From: Sphagnum compactum
Taxonomy: Eukaryota > Bryophyta > Sphagnopsida > Sphagnales
DNA: 64,000 nt
Assembly (NCBI GenBank): GCA_965153455.1
Contig: OZ234503.1
Span: forward strand, 15,257,118 to 15,321,117
Direction of reading: 5' to 3'
Part shown: positions 62,301 to 64,000 of the stretch, in pieces
Numbering within the stretch: position 1 is the stretch's first letter
Layout of the letters: every line of letters starts with the position of its first letter
Notes under the pieces: generated by a model
Told to the model about the DNA's origin: nothing
The model's input: only the letters and a program-made list of their open reading frames with translations
The model's database searches: none
Position numbers and translations under genes: made by a program

Positions 62301-63492
62301 CTTTCTCATCAGCTTGCTCAATCCTCATTCTACTGTCCTCAATCTCCACACAGTGCGAACAGCTACCATCTGCTTCATCATGAGATCGGCTCCACAAGAA
62401 ACTGTCACAGCTGGTCCTCCAAGAACCGGAGATGATGGTCAACAATGCACTCAAGATGCCCAGAAAGGGACAAGCCCTAATGAACACCTTGCAGTAGAAG
62501 AAAAAGCTGACTGGAGCCTCTGCATCATCAGCAAGAGCCATTGAGGAGCTGCTCCTCTCCAGAGGCACTTCCTGCTCGTATTCGACGCCGCCGCCTGAGG
62601 ACCTGGACGTCAAGAACCGGAGATAGACGAAGACCACGACGACAGCTGCCACCATTGTAAGCAAGGCGCGAGCGGCTTGCAGGAACAACGCTATCTTCGA
62701 CTTTCTATCAACCTCAACATCGACGTTGGTAGAAGCAGCGTCGTCGTTGTCGTCTGCTGTTGCAACGGTGAGAGACTCTGTCAAGCGTGTTGTTGTTGTG
62801 CTGCTGCTCCCAATGAAGGAAATGCTGCTGCTTCTTGTTGTTGCGGCGGGCAGTGTAGCGGTCTGTCGTCGCGGGGGGAGGGGCGATCCTCCTTTTGTCT
62901 GACCGCCCTTATTGAGTTCGTGCGAATGGCCTACAAATTCGTTTATCAAATACTGCGTGCCTACAGGAAGGCTAAGAGTACGCCGGTCGTGCAACGAGGA
63001 GTAGTTCTTGTACACGAAACTATCAAGCTGCCCGCCCTTGGCCTGTTGCGAAACTTCACTACTATTAGAGAGCTGAAGAAGCGATCCTTGGTCCGATCCT
63101 GCTGCTGCTCCTCCTCCGCTGATTAGCTGTTTCTTGCTGCTCTCGCTGTTGTTTCCAGGCAATCCAGATCCTTGCAATCCGTTCGGGTTCTTCCAAGGCA
63201 ATCCTAAGTGAAACTCTTCCCTAAGCTGGCTCACTGTTCTAACTAAGCTACTCGTGCTGCTGCTGCTGCTTCTTATGTCATGTTCGTATACTGCGCTATT
63301 ATGTCTGAGTAGTCGGAACCCTCCTCCATTCTCACGCACTGCGGAAATCGAGTTGCCGGTCTCAAATCCTGCTCCTCCTCCTGCTGTTACGAACGGCTCC
63401 CCGCCCTCGTCAATCTTATATACAGCGTGCTGCGACGGCCGAGACCATGGCGTCGCTCCTCCTCCTCTTCCTGATCCTTGCCTAACTCTCAT
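59387..63492 (-). CDS. Hybrid histidine kinase with receiver domain, no known sensor domain
   Basis: Eight exons, read on the minus strand: 63492-62241, 61927-61769, 61512-61312, 61158-60970, 60639-60182, 60011-59865, 59744-59625 and 59461-59387. Introns are GT..AG and the joined product is 866 residues. Residues 1 to about 255 are Ser/Gly-rich and unrecognised. Two membrane segments follow (about 265-290 and 330-350), then a short coiled linker. The H-box FMAYVFHNIRVPFNAIV has phospho-accepting His414. The ATPase part has an N-box (LSNAVKFTP, Asn543), a G1 box (DNGIGI) and a G2 box (GVSGLGLSMAKRY). The receiver has KVLLVEDTRIN, Asp792 in LVLMDKEMPVMDG, Thr820 and Lys842, all key residues present. 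Family knowledge: His-to-Asp phosphorelay. The H-box lacks the usual acidic residue after His (HN instead of HE). No CHASE, GAF, PAS or ethylene-binding region is visible, so it is neither a cytokinin- nor an ethylene-receptor type. Confidence 0.94.
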
Positions 63493-64000
63493 CCCTGCCG
63501 ATGGAAAATTTTACACTCTACCAAAGGCTTCCGATATTCGCACGATCTTCGATTATCGTCGGTTCTGAAGAATAAATAACTCCAGAAAAGCGATCTCCCA
63601 ACTGCGGAGAAAGAAAATCCTTCTAACAATTTCGAAAACAACCCAAAAAAAAAGCAAACAAACCTGCTGGATTCTCACTGGTCACAACCGACTTACTTCG
63701 TCGGCGAAACCGGAAACGCTTCTCACGGTTGCTCGAAGAAGATTCACAATCTCAAGAGTAACCAGGAAAGAATCCGTTCAAACTCGTCAACAAAACAGGC
63801 CGCGGTTCGTCAGCGGAGCGAAAGCAGCAGCAGCAGAGAAGAAGAAAAACCGACAGAAGATAGGCAGAAGAGTCTTGTCTCAGTTGCTGAGACCTCGAAA
63901 ACTCACGCATCTGCGAACGGCGAACGCCGAAGATGGGCCAAAGAAAGAAAACAACTGATAATAACCAAATCTGTACAGAAAACAGAAACAACAAGAGATG
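63493..64000 (-). promoter_or_regulatory. 5' leader and promoter of the histidine kinase gene, cut by the window end
   Basis: Upstream DNA of the kinase gene, with a short GCAGCA array near 63823-63837. An upstream non-coding exon could begin here, but it cannot be resolved. Confidence 0.35.

Overview
The window is nuclear DNA of a land plant. Five genes look intact, and all have GT..AG introns and plant-type products: a SINE1/2-type KASH protein, OGG1, a GT8 glycosyltransferase, a NINJA-family co-repressor and a hybrid histidine kinase. Between them lie long AT-rich stretches holding a CACTA transposase remnant, SINE-like fragments, minisatellites and a dispersed 'GCCAAATCTGGC' repeat. The low gene density, the long NINJA protein and the unusual hybrid kinase would fit a large-genome non-flowering plant such as a fern or other seed-free lineage, but that placement is inference only.

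Layout. 0.4-0.6 kb: near-perfect foldback. 1.5-5.1 kb (-): SINE-type KASH gene, 5 exons. 5.7-13.4 kb: AT-rich intergenic DNA with two repeat copies. 13.4-15.2 kb (+): CpG-rich island followed by a decayed Raf-like kinase gene. 18.8-20.5 kb (-): OGG1, 3 exons, with telo-box motifs upstream. 22.8-24.3 kb: CACTA-type terminus and TNP2-like transposase remains. 24.9-27.4 kb (+): GT8 glycosyltransferase, 6 exons. 28.0-29.0 kb (+): decayed coding minisatellite (16-residue period) and a gene remnant. 29.9-33.1 kb (-): NINJA-family gene, 2 exons. 33.7-46.1 kb: intergenic DNA with minisatellites, a 5S-like fragment, a tRNA-like SINE head, an ABRE-rich CpG island and a foldback of the dispersed repeat. 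46.9-49.3 kb (-): UDP-arabinose 4-epimerase pseudogene. 49.7-50.9 kb: unresolved GC-richer fragment and another repeat copy. 51-57 kb: AT-rich DNA without genes. 59.4-63.5 kb (-): hybrid histidine kinase, 8 exons.

The genes do not form a pathway. Their products act at the nuclear envelope (KASH), in DNA base-excision repair (OGG1), in Golgi glycosylation (GT8), in transcriptional repression linked to jasmonate/ABA (NINJA) and in phosphorelay signalling (hybrid kinase). Both pseudogenes keep intron positions, so they decayed as genomic copies and are not retrocopies. All exon boundaries were read by eye from splice motifs, reading frame and remembered family similarity; no alignment or transcript data were available.
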